NCBI GenBank assembly: GCA_029204225.1
Contig: CM055102.1
Location: forward strand, 27,136,922-27,200,921
Origin: Diphasiastrum complanatum
Taxonomy: Eukaryota > Streptophyta > Lycopodiopsida > Lycopodiales > Lycopodiaceae
Direction of reading: 5' to 3'
Length of the DNA: 64,000 nt
The notes beneath the pieces were generated by a model. The model worked only from the letters and a program-made list of their open reading frames with translations. It was not told where the DNA came from and searched no databases. Of the stretch, positions 33,349-45,741 are shown piece after piece. The first letter of the stretch is position 1. Each line of letters opens with the position of its first letter. Position numbers and translations under genes: made by a program.

Positions 33349-35376
33349 TTAGCTTTCAAACACGACACCTCCTGGAATTGCAATGCCTTTGTCTTTGTTT
33401 GCTCTACTAGGTCCGGAACCATCTTGCTTTACACGTACTGTAGCAGAAGGCTACCTATCGAATCTTTCAGTCTTCTGATTCGTCACTCAAATGCAAAGCA
33501 ACTAAAAAATCTTCATTTTGGGTTTGTCTTCTGCTCCCTCTGTCACTGGTGGCAGATCATAGTACTGTCTTTCAAGAACCTCATAGTTGACTAGATCATC
33601 GCTGGCCATCATTCTACTCTCATCAAATTTGACGTCCTTGATTGTCTTTACAATGTTTGTCTCTGGCATGTAGACTCTGTAGTATGATGAATTGTTGTCA
33701 TATCCTACAAGATATCCTTGTTCAACTTTCTCATCAAGCTTCTTTCGAAGCTTATCAGGAATATGTGCATAAGCTGCACAGCCAAAGATTCTAATGTGAG
33801 CTAGATTGGGTTTTCTACCCCACCATAACTCGTGTGGTGTCATGTGAGGGACACCAGACTTCCCTGTCCTATTCCGAATATAAGCAGCTGTAGCTACTGC
33901 TTCAGCCCACAGTACTCTTGGAGCTTTCGAGTAGGCCATCATGCATCTGGCAGCTTCCATCAGAGTTCTATTCTTTTTTTCTACAACATCGTTGTGTTGT
34001 GGTGTGTAAGCTGCAGTCCTTCTGTGAATGATACCACAATCATTGTAGAAGTCAGTGAAGCGATTCAAGATGTATTCGCCACATCGATCTGTCCTAATCT
34101 GCTTCACTTTGTTGCCACTAGATCTTTCTGTCCAATTCACATACTTTATGAATTTATCAAATGCTTCTGATTTATTCTGAATGAAATACACTCTGGAAAA
34201 TTTACTGTAATCATTAATAAAGGTTATGTAATATTTTGAGCCTCCTACTGAGATCACATTGAAAGGTCCACAAATGTCAGAATGCACTAACTCTAGAATC
34301 TTAGTCGTTCTGTAGGAGTCTTTGACAAATGGAGTGCGTCACATCTTCCCTTTAGACATGCATCACAGGTGGTTGAATTGGTTGCATTCGAGATGCTGAC
34401 CCATGTGATTGCTCCATGATGACTTGCTTGGTAAAGTGCCATTGAATTCATATGGCATAGTCTCCTGTGACATAGAGTGTCTGGCGAATCATCATGAGTC
34501 TGATGCACTTGATCTGTAGGCAGACGTACCTTCAAGTGATACAATTCCTTTTTCTTCTGCCTTGAGTGATCAGGATACTGGTACTAGCATCAATTACGTT
34601 GCATGCTTCATCTGAGAACATCACACGCATCCTTGCATCAGCTATTCTTGCCATAGAAAGCAAGTCCTGTTGTAGTGTAGGCACGAACAGAACATCTTCA
34701 AGTCGTCTGTCTCTGTCATTCGTGTTGAGCCACAGTGAACCAATACCGTTCACTTGATGTTTGGATCCATCTCCAAGAACAATGAATCTTGATGGATCTG
34801 CACTTCAAAAATCAGACATGATTCGTCTTGATGTAACAAAGTGTGAGGTAGCTCCTGAGTCTAGGATCACCTCCTGTGTGTCAGGTGTTGACACTGCACA
34901 CACGTCTGCACAGATGTAGACGGTTGAATTATTTTTGTTCGATCTTTCTTCGTCCATTTTTTATCTCTCAGGCTCCTCGACAGAGGACAAACTATTATTG
35001 TTCTTCTATCTGTTTTGTGTTGACTTGTTTCTTGGGTTTAGGCGGCAGTCCATGGCTACATGACCCTTCTTGTGGCAGTGGATACACTCAATTTTTGGAT
35101 TGAGCCAGCACGAATCGACTGTGTGTCCTTCGCGTATGCACATCACGCAGGTCTTCTTGTCTCCACCTTGCTGTTTCGACCTTTTTTTATTCTTCCATTT
35201 GCCTTTGCTGGTCTCTTTTGCTTGTTGATCACAATCCTGCTTTTGATTTGACTCTCTCTTAGGCTTGAATTGTTTCTTGATCTTTTCTTTGTTGTTGTAG
35301 AGTTTTTGGTCAAAAGCATCCTTGTGATCAAGATGCTCTCGAGCCTCGACTTCCTCTCAAATCTCGACAATTGCCT
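33349..35376 (-). mobile_element. Ty1/copia element E, gag end-protease-integrase part
   Basis: Reading from 35376 it has a gag end (EVEAREHLDHKD). Two zinc knuckles follow (CVMCIREGHTVDSC and CIHCHKKGHVAMDC). Then come protease with DSGATSHF, GAG-pre-integrase (34293-34753) and integrase 33502-34287 with HSDICGPF, TDRCGEY and QHNDVVEKKN. It ends near KGIAIPGG at about 33375. It is closely related to copia C at 53-56 kb. Frameshifts lie near 34340 and 34560. Confidence 0.8.
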
Positions 35377-38300
35377 TATATCCAATGCACATAATTTTAA
35401 ATGATGAACCAAAATGATTCACTAATTATGCGCCTTACAAGCATTATTATTCAAAACCATCAGTTCCTGGTGAATCCACATCACACTGATCGTTTTACCC
35501 ATTAACTTCCTCCTGAAGTAATCAACTACTCAAGTTAATTGCCAATGATTCAGAAATCTTAAATGTCTAGGTGAAGAATTCAATTATACGAGTATGACAC
35601 CACATTTAGATCCACATCCAAATCATTCATTAGTTAACTCATAAATCTTCCACACAAAGATTTGTTAACTCTGCAAGTATCTGTCAAAACAATACTTGAT
35701 CATATGCTTATATTCACCGACTAGATTAAGTGCACCAAATAACCCTAGTAACCAGGAATACACAATAGATTCATACAAGATTAATCGTGCACATATGTGA
35801 ATAATCTCACTATGACCCAGTACATAAACACATTTTTTATCTGGGAGATTCCTCCAGAACCCACATATGTTACTCACATATCTCACTGAGATCTTGTAAC
35901 TCAGCTACAAAAGATTTTCTATTTCTCATGAGTAAATAACATATTCAATCTCAATAGTTTTCCAATCCAACTTACCTCTAATTACATAATTTCGTCCACT
36001 CAATCAACCCCTCTCTAATCTTGGTACTCAAACTAAGATTAGGTTGATCCAATTCAAAACTCTCAGACTTAACTTCTAATCAAACTTACTTCTATTCCAA
36101 CCAAAATGGAATTATTAACCTTTGATCATTGTACTACTTATAGATAATGATTCAACTTTCAAACCTGCTCTAGATCCAGATTGGCAATCCCTAGAGAATT
36201 CCTCTTATTCGAAAAGTTCCAATTAGGTATCTTATTCTGAATTTATCCGAAATTACTTTCAGACCAAATCTCATTTCTATACCACAACTGGTTCTCTTCC
36301 AAAAGCTATGCAACCAACAGATCCCTAGATAGAATATTATCCCATCACTTCGCCCCTCCTTTTAGGGAAATTATCAATTTCCATAAAAGTTAATTGGAAA
36401 GATGACATATGAAAATATCCAAATCCATGAAAAGTCAGTAATAAGTGCATTCCACAAAAGGATTCACTCTCTTACAAACAGGACTTTTCCTTCAAATATT
36501 TTCAACCTGATTAACAGAACTATCATTCCTCTAAAGTCCATTTATGCAACAGAGTTATTCCAAGGTTTAAGACATTGAACCACTTTGACTTTAGAATTCC
36601 AAGTCTATTCACACAAGTAGTAATTTATATGACATAATAGTCTTTAAGAAGAATAACTTCATGCTTGAAAGAATCATATAAATCAGTCTGATATCTTATA
36701 TTCGAGAAATTATTAAGAAGTAAAGGATTAATTAAGAAAGCGAGAAATAGATTTGAGGGCCTCTGATTTTGTAAATAATGAAATACCCCATTGGGATCTA
36801 GATTAAACCTCAAAATTTTCCAAAATACCCCACATCTGATCAAACAGTTTTATTTTTCCCATATCGCGACTAAAACACACCATTGATCATTAGATCTTTG
36901 CAATCCTAGAATTCCCTTTCCAAAATTACTGATGTCTCATACCATCAGCTTTTCCTTCCAAAAAATCTTTAACCGCCTTATCTGATATTCTAGAGATCCA
37001 CTGATCTTCTAGCTGTCCGATAATCACTATAGGATATTATCTCTTGTTCCCAAATACTAGAGAATCCATTTATTTGGATGGCTGGCATGCCTATCAGATA
37101 AATACCAAAAATCCACACCTGATTCTATGACTTAGACAGAAGAATTAACATGGTTCAACACTACATTCTGATCCTTACAAGTTAATGATAAGCTTCAAAT
37201 CCCCTTGGATCCAAGAGCATCAATTCTAGGGACAAGCTTCAATCAACTAACAGATCCAATATAGTCCATATATCAGATTCTACTTCTAAACATCCCACAT
37301 CCAAAACTACGGATAACTCAATGGTTACAAAGATATAAGCTATGAATTCAACTAAATGAATTCTATCCAAGAAATTAATAACTGGTATTAAGCAATTATT
37401 TACTGAGATTATCAAAATCCTAATTGCGAAATACATTTCCCGATCACACTTACTACCACTGATGTCCACTCTTCTTCCCTCCTTAGAATTTTCAGTCCCT
37501 TGAAAATCTTTCAGCTAAGGTATCAAGAAGATGTAATGCCATTAGTAAATGTTTAAAATTAATTACTGTAGAAAAAAGTCTAAAACAATTTCATTTCTAT
37601 CCTATATCTGGGTTGAATGACTGATGTACCAAAAATCATCTACTAGCAAAAAACACTACTAGTATGATCTTTTGAATATAATTCACCATAGGATTTAACT
37701 GGAAATAAATCAATTTTTTTTAATTCCTACATTTTTTCCAATAAAATTGGACTGTTTTCTTTTTTATTGACTGGTCTGGCATTACTCCATCAATATTGAC
37801 AAAAACTAACCAAACTCAGAATATGAAATTACGTGAATAGAAATCCTACCAATAGGATTTTAGAACTCTTATACTATATCCAAACAAAATTCCATTGATC
37901 GGATAAATAATTCTGTCATCATTCATTTTATCTGGCCATTTCATATTATTTAACGGTTTAACCTTCAATTTTGACGAGTATTTTGCACAAACGTTCACTT
38001 GACCCATTTCCAACGATCAATATCATTTAGAAATATATCGGACAAGTAACAGATTTTAAACTTTTAACCAAGTTCGAAATTCAACAAAAAAGAAAAAATT
38101 CACTTTTAACTTATAATATGGGGAGATCTCATGCACCCAAAGTTTAGTCACCATCAAGCACAGTACTGGAAAAAAAATTTAAATTTCCCTTGATTGGGTA
38201 CCGTCTTGGGAAAGGTCACCCATGAGGAACAAATATCTTGTTGTCAAATCTGCAAACTCTAGTTCACCGACTCACTGTTAGGATAACAAAATTATTTGTT

Positions 38301-39404
38301 CACTCCATTTACTGACCAACTTCTGGAGAATTTCATTCTCAAGTGGTCCCACTGGTTAAGCACTAGAGAAATCAGTGAATCTTCTATCAAGGTCAATGTA
38401 GGTAAATACCAACAGTCACCTTTTACAATTTGACTACTACTTGACTCAAGATTCCTAGATTTCCAAGGTTCCCAACCCTCTTGGCTTACCAATGGAACAC
38501 CAATGCAATAAAAAAAATTTCAATCCTGGGCTATTGGTATTTTACTTCCATACCACTACTGATAGCCATGCACTATTAAACAATGGTCCATCACCATGCA
38601 CGTGTGCTATCTTAGACATAATGCAATTTTTGCAATTTTTGCAAGGTTTTTGTAGGCCAAGGAATAATTGGAAGTGTACCATGCATGTATGGAAATTCTA
38701 AGTAACAGCCACTCCTCTAGAACGGATGTCCTTCTACTGATTACTGCTAGGAACACTCCAAGCATTCACTAAGCTTCACCAGTTCTGAGCCATTTGCATG
38801 GAACATCAGTTACAGGGTAATGGTCGTTCCACTAACCAAACAAGCATTGCACTCTACTCTACAAATTTAAGAATTAGATTTTTTCTCTTCCAATCAATGT
38901 TTCAATCTTGAAGATTCTCTGGAGGATTCACATAAGGGAAATAGACCTTCCATCCTCATCATGCAATCATCTGAATCATGTATCTTTGTTACAAACAGTC
39001 CATACAATCGGATAAATCGATTTACAGCCAATTTATCTATGAACTTGAAACAAAATTACATGTTTCAGGACATTACGGATTGGTGCCATCAATCTAAACC
39101 TCTAATTGAGCAGAACAAGCAATCTGATCAACCATCGCAGACCATCATTGAAAGTTTCCTAAAAAACAGAGAATTAAAAATGAATTCACCATAATTCTTA
39201 ACATATTTACCAAAATAGATCATGTAGAAGAGCACTTTACCATCATATTGGACAAGCATGCTTCATAACCAGAAATTAGTGAATCCAATTCCAAAATTCC
39301 CTTGAGAAAATAGCACTCCAACCGGGATGTAACTCCAAGTGCTTCCATCTTCTAATCCGATGTAGAGCTTGCCTCCATCCTATCCAAGACCGCATCTTAG
39401 TCGG
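35377..39404 (-). mobile_element. Probable non-coding LTR element interior (LARD-like)
   Basis: About 4 kb of AT-rich DNA has no coding region on either strand. It ends at a minus-oriented primer binding site (39405-39416) next to an LTR-like sequence. That is the organisation of a large retrotransposon derivative. The left end is cut by the copia E junction, so no second LTR is visible. Small ORFs (for example 37239-37469 minus) are unsupported. Confidence 0.45.
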
Positions 39405-39416
39405 GCTTTGATACCA
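39405..39416 (-). other. Primer binding site (minus orientation)
   Basis: TGGTATCAAAGC on the minus strand (plus GCTTTGATACCA), Met-tRNA type, directly inside the LTR-like segment. Confidence 0.65.
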
Positions 39417-39920
39417 ATATAAAGACCCTAAAGGATTGTCCCTAAGATGAGGATAGGAAAACACAATAGAAGAGACTATGGAGCCAAACCGCCCAACCAA
39501 TCCTAGATCAAAACTGGATCTAGCCCCCAAGCCATGCCATGTGAAGCAAGAGGAGAAGAGAGAACCTGGTAACCTAAACCCAATATGTCGACGGGAGAAT
39601 CCCTACCTCATTATATAGAGAGTAGAGTCCTGTGCATGAAACCATGCAACCCCCATGCAGGTCAACTATAAATAGATCACATCTCTTTATGCAGTCCTCT
39701 TGCCTATATCCGTCACACAGACATGCATTACTCCATATGTCTCAATTAGAGTGTCTGGGTCCTCTCAAGGTTATTAGTCATAAACTGGCCTTGACATGGA
39801 ATTAAATCAGGACGTGACCAACAATCTCGAATACTGGAGGGCCGGTGTACCATATTAGGACTATTTGAGGTCCTTAATCGAATATGGCCATAATGCCAAA
39901 TATGTGTTTGAAGAAACTAT
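39417..39920 (-). repeat. LTR of the LARD-like element (5' LTR in minus orientation)
   Basis: On the minus strand it contains CTCTCTATATAATGAGG (TATA-box-like, about 39601-39617) and ends ...GGGTCTTTATA before the primer site. The outer border, where LINE sequence resumes at about 39925, is approximate. Confidence 0.45.
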
Positions 39921-40297
39921 TGCTAGGATCTACCCATCTAGAGTGAGCTCTTGACGCTGCATGAAAGCTGGAGAAGTGTTGAAGACCATAACCTTGGTCT
40001 TCCCAATGTTCACCCCCAGGCCCCATTTGGTACAAAAGCCATGTAAGCAATCCAACAACCGCTGTAACTCCTCTCTGGTTGGGGAGACTAATACAACATC
40101 ATTGGCATAAAGAAGAATGGCAGTTAGAATATCTCCAAGTCTACAATCAGAACCACCGCACTATGAGATGAATCTCCCTAGCTCATCAATGTATAATCCA
40201 AAAAGAATCGGTAAAAGGGAACAACTCTGCTTCACCCCAATGGTGCTCCAAATGTGTTCATAAATGTCATTTCCATGTCAGAAACAATCCAAGACTC

Positions 40298-40461
40298 TCT
40301 CATAAAGAGCCATCACAGTCAGAATGATGTCAGTGGAGAAGCCAAGATGACAAAGTCTCTGAATGAGCAAGGAGCAAGGTCTCATAAAGAGCCATCACAA
40401 CCAGAATAATGTCAATGGAAAAGCCAAGATCATGGAGTTTTTGAATGAGGGAGGAGTGAGG
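40298..40461 (-). repeat. 82-bp tandem duplication inside the LINE reverse transcriptase
   Basis: TCTCATAAAGAGCCATCAC starts at 40298 and again at 40380. The two units are imperfect (CAGTCAGAATGATG against CAACCAGAATAATG). As 82 is not a multiple of three, it breaks the RT frame. Confidence 0.85.
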
Positions 40462-41266
40462 AACATAATCAAAGGCTTTCCTAGAGTCCATGAAAGAACA
40501 ATAAACCTTATCTTTCTTGTGCTTGGCTTCCTCAATCAAATCCTGGAGAGTGAAGATATGATCAGTAGTAGAATAATGGGCACATAACCCTGCCTGACCC
40601 AAAGCATGTAATCTCTTGGCTTCAGCCTCAGAACTCATAGCAGACTGAAGTATAGTACCATCATGATAGTGCGATAGTTACCAGGAACCATGGGGACACC
40701 ATTTTAATGAATAGGGTGGATGATGTTGGTGCACCAAGATAATGGGAAGCCAGAGACAACTACAGAATTGAAGAGAGTGGCTAGTTTGGAAGCAAGTGGG
40801 TTGGCATCATGGATAAGGAATTCAGATTCAAGGTCTTCGATATTTCTCGCCTTATGGGACTTTATTCTCTGGATGGCCGCAAGTACCATGTCAGAGGTGA
40901 AGAATGTGAACTCAGAAGGTCAGGGAGAGATAGAAATGGGTGAATCAGTGGGTATGGTGTATAGGCTAGTAGCATAGTTGGCCCATATGTGGAGGTCATC
41001 TAGAAGAGGTGGTGGGGCACGAGGGATAAACTCACGCCAAAAAGCGCCTGAGGAACAACTAAAGAGAAGGTCAACATGACGTTTTCCTTCAGAGTCATCA
41101 TAGTCATGCTTTTTATGACGAAGAGTATGATGGTATGAACATAGAGAGGAATGGAAAAGGTGAGGAGCATTTGCACGTGCATGCGTGACAAGATGATGAA
41201 GAGAACGACATTCGGCATCATACCACCGGGGGGGGTAGAGGACAAGGTGATAAATAATGTATGGAT

Positions 41267-42098
41267 TGTGCAAAAAGTACAAAAAGGACCAAGAGTGGAT
41301 CCTAATCTGATCCTTAAGAGGGATTGGTTGTCAGATTACTTGATCTATCAATATACTTGAGATTAAGATAAATCTAGATCAATTCTAGACACAAAATCCT
41401 AACAAGAACAATCATTAATTGAAGGTAGGTGTACTTTCTGGTTTCACACGTGCGAAACATTGTCTGAGTACGGACTCCAACCTGAAAATCAAGTACACAT
41501 TGATAGCACCTCAAAACAATCAAAACAAATGTAGACAAATGGAGAGAATCACTCAAAATTGCTTCCACAACCAAGATTGGTGTCTCACTTGATTATGGCC
41601 AAATATGGCTCTATATATACAATAAGTGGGAGCCCGTGGTACTGATCATCCCTATGATCCCACATGTGTGAAGGTGCTTTGTCATATGATGATTCATCAT
41701 GCAAAACTAACACTTGGACAAAACCTTCTATTTTGAGCACTTTTGGTCTATTTTTCTTCTATATGGAGATCTACTTGGAAATCTTCTAGAACTCAAAATT
41801 CTCCTACTTCAGCTTATTCCACACATATGAGTTGTCCTCTACACATGTGATATGACACCTAACCAAAGTATGTGGCTCATGCAATCAATAGATTGATGCC
41901 ATGTGTCATATGTCTAGAAAACTAGTTTTTGGCCTTTTTAGCCACTAGAACTTGAATTAAATCATATGTACAACCTATATGATTATGGTACATGACAAGT
42001 ACACTATTTTCACAAGTGGAAACAGGCTCCACACATGTGTAATCATCCTATATACATGATTTTTGGCCTCTACCAAGCTTATTTTTGCATTTTTCACA
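41267..42098 (-). repeat. Element F 3' LTR (832 bp)
   Basis: TGTGCAAAAAGTAC ... GCATTTTTCACA on the plus strand. It carries several CACATGTG/CACACGTG words and, on the minus strand, a TATATAGAGCC start region (about 41610). Confidence 0.9.
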
Positions 42099-42238
42099 CT
42101 CCTCCTCAAAAAGCTAGCCTGGTAAATCTAGCTTGATGGAAAACATGATGATCTTGAACTTGACTCCATGGGCTGAATTGGTCTTTGCTGGTTCAAAAGG
42201 TGTGAAGATCAGCCAATGAGCTTGATGTTGATATGAAA

Positions 42239-42958
42239 TCACCATATCCATGATAGTGCTTCTTTGATGTTGACATCTTTGATGAACTTGAGAGCTTTGC
42301 ACCAACCTAGCATTTTCGAAATTGATTCCTTCCAAATTTCATGTAGATGCTTGAATTTGAGGCTTGCTCCTTCTTCATGTGCATGCTCCTCCATGAGAAA
42401 ATAAAGATTTCTTCTTGACTTATTAGGATCACAAAGATCTAACATCATATTACCATGATCTAGAGAATTAGACTTATCCAAATTGGCAAGACTATGCATG
42501 CTATAATAACAAAGTGTTTGCATCATATCTTCATGCTTGTTAACCATGCTAATCTCAGATCCAATGAGGCTAAATACTTCATTATGGAGATAAGTGTCTT
42601 TAGAATATGATTCACTTACTCTCATAAAGAGTTTACAATTTGCCTCAATACAAATTATCAAACTATGAGCGAACAAATCACTTTCGCTCTCACATGACTC
42701 AATAGCATACATTTGATGAAATAGCCATTTGCTTTCTAATTGATTTAAAATCAATTTCAACCTTTTAAGAACATCATCTATGTTCTCAAGAGAGACTTCA
42801 TACTCAACTAGTATGGCTTTACTCCAATTTTGAGATGCAATGATCTCACTAAAGCAGATTGATTTATCAAATGACATAAGAGAAGTAAGTATGAGATGTA
42901 TACCACATGAGATATGCTCCTCTTTCCCTTGAAATGTGAGCCACATGGAATCAACCAT
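42239..42958 (-). CDS. Element F ORF: second copy of the RT-replacing module
   Basis: 239 codons. It opens with a copia-like pre-RT motif (ICFSEIIASQNWSKAILVEYE; compare W-x-x-AM-x-x-E in copia pol). It then runs into helical sequence with no RT motif (LKLILNQLESKW, CKLFMRVSESYSKDTYLHNEV, IGSEISMVNKHED). The first 125 residues align by eye with 43159-43686, so the module is tandemly duplicated. The C-terminal third (SMHSLANLDKS...WKESISKMLGWCKALKF) has no partner. Function unknown. Confidence 0.55.
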   Translation of the reverse strand: MVDSMWLTFQGKEEHISCGIHLILTSLMSFDKSICFSEIIASQNWSKAILVEYEVSLENIDDVLKRLKLILNQLESKWLFHQMYAIESCESESDLFAHSLIICIEANCKLFMRVSESYSKDTYLHNEVFSLIGSEISMVNKHEDMMQTLCYYSMHSLANLDKSNSLDHGNMMLDLCDPNKSRRNLYFLMEEHAHEEGASLKFKHLHEIWKESISKMLGWCKALKFIKDVNIKEALSWIW

Positions 42959-43158
42959 ATTTCTTGAGCTTCATTTTGGAATCACAACTTGAGAAGGTCT
43001 CTCCTCCTCAATCCTTGGCACACTTGAACCTTGAGATGATTCTGTAAGATCCTCTTCATGGTGCTCCTTCTTGATGGAAATCCGAGACCTCCATGTCTCA
43101 TAATGATCACAACAACTATGACCACACAATATGCACTTCCTATGATTATCAAAATTAC

Positions 43159-43686
43159 TTATGCTAGAAACATAAGTCCAAAAATCACCACAACTTGGCA
43201 TGATTTTTCTAATATTGAAATCAAAAGGCATTTCCATCTAAGGCTAACTACTTGCTTATGGATATAAGTGTCCACTTTGGATGCTTCACTTATTCTCATA
43301 AGAAGTTTACAACTTGCCTTTAAGATTGAAAACTTACAATTTTCATCTTTATGAATGAACACATCATTCATGATCTTATTGAAACCAAAAGATCCTACAT
43401 TATGAAGATTTTTCCATTTCCTTGACTTCATAACTAATGTAAGCTTACAAGGAAAACATATTTTGTTATCTTTTAAGGCATCACACTCAACTAGTATTGC
43501 CTTAATCCACCTTTGAGATACAAAAATCTCTTCAAAGCAAAATGGTTCTTCATAAGTTGACATGATAGCATAAATGAAACTATTTTCATTTTGAGATTGC
43601 TCCTTATTCTTGATTGATTTCTCTTGGATAATAACAATAAGTTTGAACTTATCTAAAGTTCCAAGCAAACTATTCTCCAAGGACAT
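43159..43686 (-). CDS. Element F ORF: first copy of the RT-replacing module
   Basis: 175 codons. The pre-RT-like motif EPFCFEEIFVSQRWIKAILV...ALKDN is followed by LTLVMKSRKWKNLHNVGSF and CKLLMRISEASKVDTYIHKQV. It shares the SEAS-x-VDT block with element A (minus strand near 58050-58095). There is no YxDD, no RNase H and no DDE triad. It is separated from the next copy by a stop and frame change at about 43158. Confidence 0.55.
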   Translation of the reverse strand: MSLENSLLGTLDKFKLIVIIQEKSIKNKEQSQNENSFIYAIMSTYEEPFCFEEIFVSQRWIKAILVECDALKDNKICFPCKLTLVMKSRKWKNLHNVGSFGFNKIMNDVFIHKDENCKFSILKASCKLLMRISEASKVDTYIHKQVVSLRWKCLLISILEKSCQVVVIFGLMFLA

Positions 43687-43695
43687 GAAATAAAT

Positions 43696-44136
43696 CTAAG
43701 TTACTTTTATGAAAGTGACATCTATCTTTGCATCTTGAACCAAAGAATGCACTTCCAAATGAAAAATCTCAAAAGATTTGACATGTGTTGTGATGGACTC
43801 TTGAAGACAAATCTTGCAAGTCCTTGTGAGACTCCAAGCCTCATTCACCTTTCCACAAAGGAAACAACTTCCCTTGGACTTATCCTTCTTGTATTTGCAT
43901 TTCAAACTTGAAGCTCCATCCTTCACATCGGCCCCCTTGCTTTGGTTCTCCTTGGATGGATTGGTCTTCTTTTTGTAGCATCTTGAGAAAATATAGCCTC
44001 CCTTGCCACAAAGGTTGCACTTAGGATCCTTTCTTTCCTTCAATAGGATGCCACCTATTGATGCCATGTGAGTAAAAACTTGTGATATGATTCTACAAAT
44101 GTAATTTGTGACTTTCAAGAGACTAGATTTGAACAT
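43696..44136 (-). CDS. Element F gag-like zinc-knuckle ORF
   Basis: 146 codons. It has CNLCGKGGYIFSRCYKKK, a retroviral-type CX2CX4(Y)X4C knuckle with Tyr in the usual His position, then a Lys-rich stretch. A second Cys cluster (CFLCGK ... CKICLQ) follows. It is probably the tail of a gag protein; the gag core is missing upstream. It ends just before the module ORF. Confidence 0.6.
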   Translation of the reverse strand: MFKSSLLKVTNYICRIISQVFTHMASIGGILLKERKDPKCNLCGKGGYIFSRCYKKKTNPSKENQSKGADVKDGASSLKCKYKKDKSKGSCFLCGKVNEAWSLTRTCKICLQESITTHVKSFEIFHLEVHSLVQDAKIDVTFIKVT

Positions 44137-45729
44137 CTTTAATACTCTAGAATGATCTACAAAAGATCTAGCTCATAAACCTAAGAATCAATCTTCACAT
44201 AATGACTAGTCACTTGGAAACTTTGCTTTGATCACTAAGACAAAAGCACACAATCTTTGAATCAAATCACAAAAGAAATTACATCCAATCTCCTATTGGA
44301 CTCATCAAATACCAATGACTCTTTTTTTTTAAAGTTGAAATGGATATGAAAAGATTTGACACCTAGATTTTCCTTTTCACTTGACTAGTTCTCTCAACAT
44401 TTGAGATTCTTAACAAAAGATGGGTTTTGTTTCAAACACATGAAAATCAAACTTAATCACTTCTTTTGGACTCACTCTTGACCCAAATAATCTCACTCTT
44501 GAGATTTAAAATGAATTTGATTTGATTTTAAAACAAACTATACCACCAATTTTTCACAAAGCTTAAAAATTTAGACAACTAGAGATTCACAAAGATCTCA
44601 ACCATGCATGAATACTCAAATATGGACTCCTCCTCATTCTAGTCATCCAATGGGATCACAAATTGACCCTTACACTCTCACAAAAAAAGTTGAATAGAAC
44701 TAATTTGAGTTTCATACATACTATGTCAATTTTTGCTCACCAAATTGAATTCAATCACTCCTATTGGATTCCACCAATTATTCTACCTTTTAAGACTTGG
44801 AATGAAATTCAAAATCAAAAGTTGTGATTTTTCTCACTAAGATATTGTGCTTCAAAGAGCTAATGCCACTTAGAAAGATTTGATCACATAGGAGAAGACA
44901 AAATCTTCACCAATAACAACACATAATGAGCTTCTAGATCTTGCCCTCTCCAAAGGAAGGAACTCTTAGAAAATTGGATCTCTCTCTACACATTTTTCAT
45001 AGAAATCTTAGTGACTCTTTTAAAACCTTACAGTCACTCAAAAAAATTGAGTAGGGTTGAACAATGTGACTTGGATCTCAATCTCTTTTCTAGAACTCTC
45101 AATTTAAGCCAATCTATGTCAAATTCTACAAAAGATTTGCATAGATGCTCTATATGCACTAGAAACTCTCAAAGGTTTCACTTGGAGGACAGATCCAAAG
45201 ATGTTTTCTAGCAAATTGATGCTTCTAAACATGACCCTATCACTCTTGAACAAATCTAGAGTGATTGTACAATGGATTTCAACCTCTCACCTTGCATATC
45301 ACTCCTTAATCTATGATTTTTAGCAAAATCTCTCTTAACTTCAACATACACTCAAAAAATCAGAGAAGATCAATTGATGCACCTTTTTCAAGCTTCAATT
45401 TTAATTTTTTGGCTGATCTAATCCAAGAACTAATCAAAGAATTAGATTCACTATAGAAAATGCTTGATTTTGCACCGAAAATCACTCAAATTGGGTATGT
45501 GAGTCAAATTCTACAAATTTTTGAAATTTCTTAGTCAAAACTGGAGCTATACGGCCTCACATGTGTGAAAACGGTTCCTATAGCCCACAACAAGACCTGG
45601 ACCAAAAATTTTGAGGATAGCTATCAAATCCAACTCGCTACACAAAATTTGACTAGTTTCCAAAGAACTGCTAATTTTGGCTTTGATTTGGATTAACCCT
45701 ATCAATTTCAGCAAAACCTCTTGTACTAG
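44137..45729 (-). other. Element F leader, no coding region
   Basis: 1.6 kb between primer site and the zinc-knuckle ORF without a supported ORF. It is AT-rich and probably the packaging/leader region or the remains of gag. Confidence 0.5.
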
Positions 45730-45741
45730 GCTCTGATACCA
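45730..45741 (-). other. Element F primer binding site
   Basis: Minus-strand TGGTATCAGAGC, immediately next to the 5' LTR, complementary to Met tRNA 3' ends. Confidence 0.85.

Noticed and set aside
36000-39200. Small ORFs as host genes
   Set aside because: They are short, isolated and lack motifs or splice structure; the region is better read as a non-coding retroelement interior.
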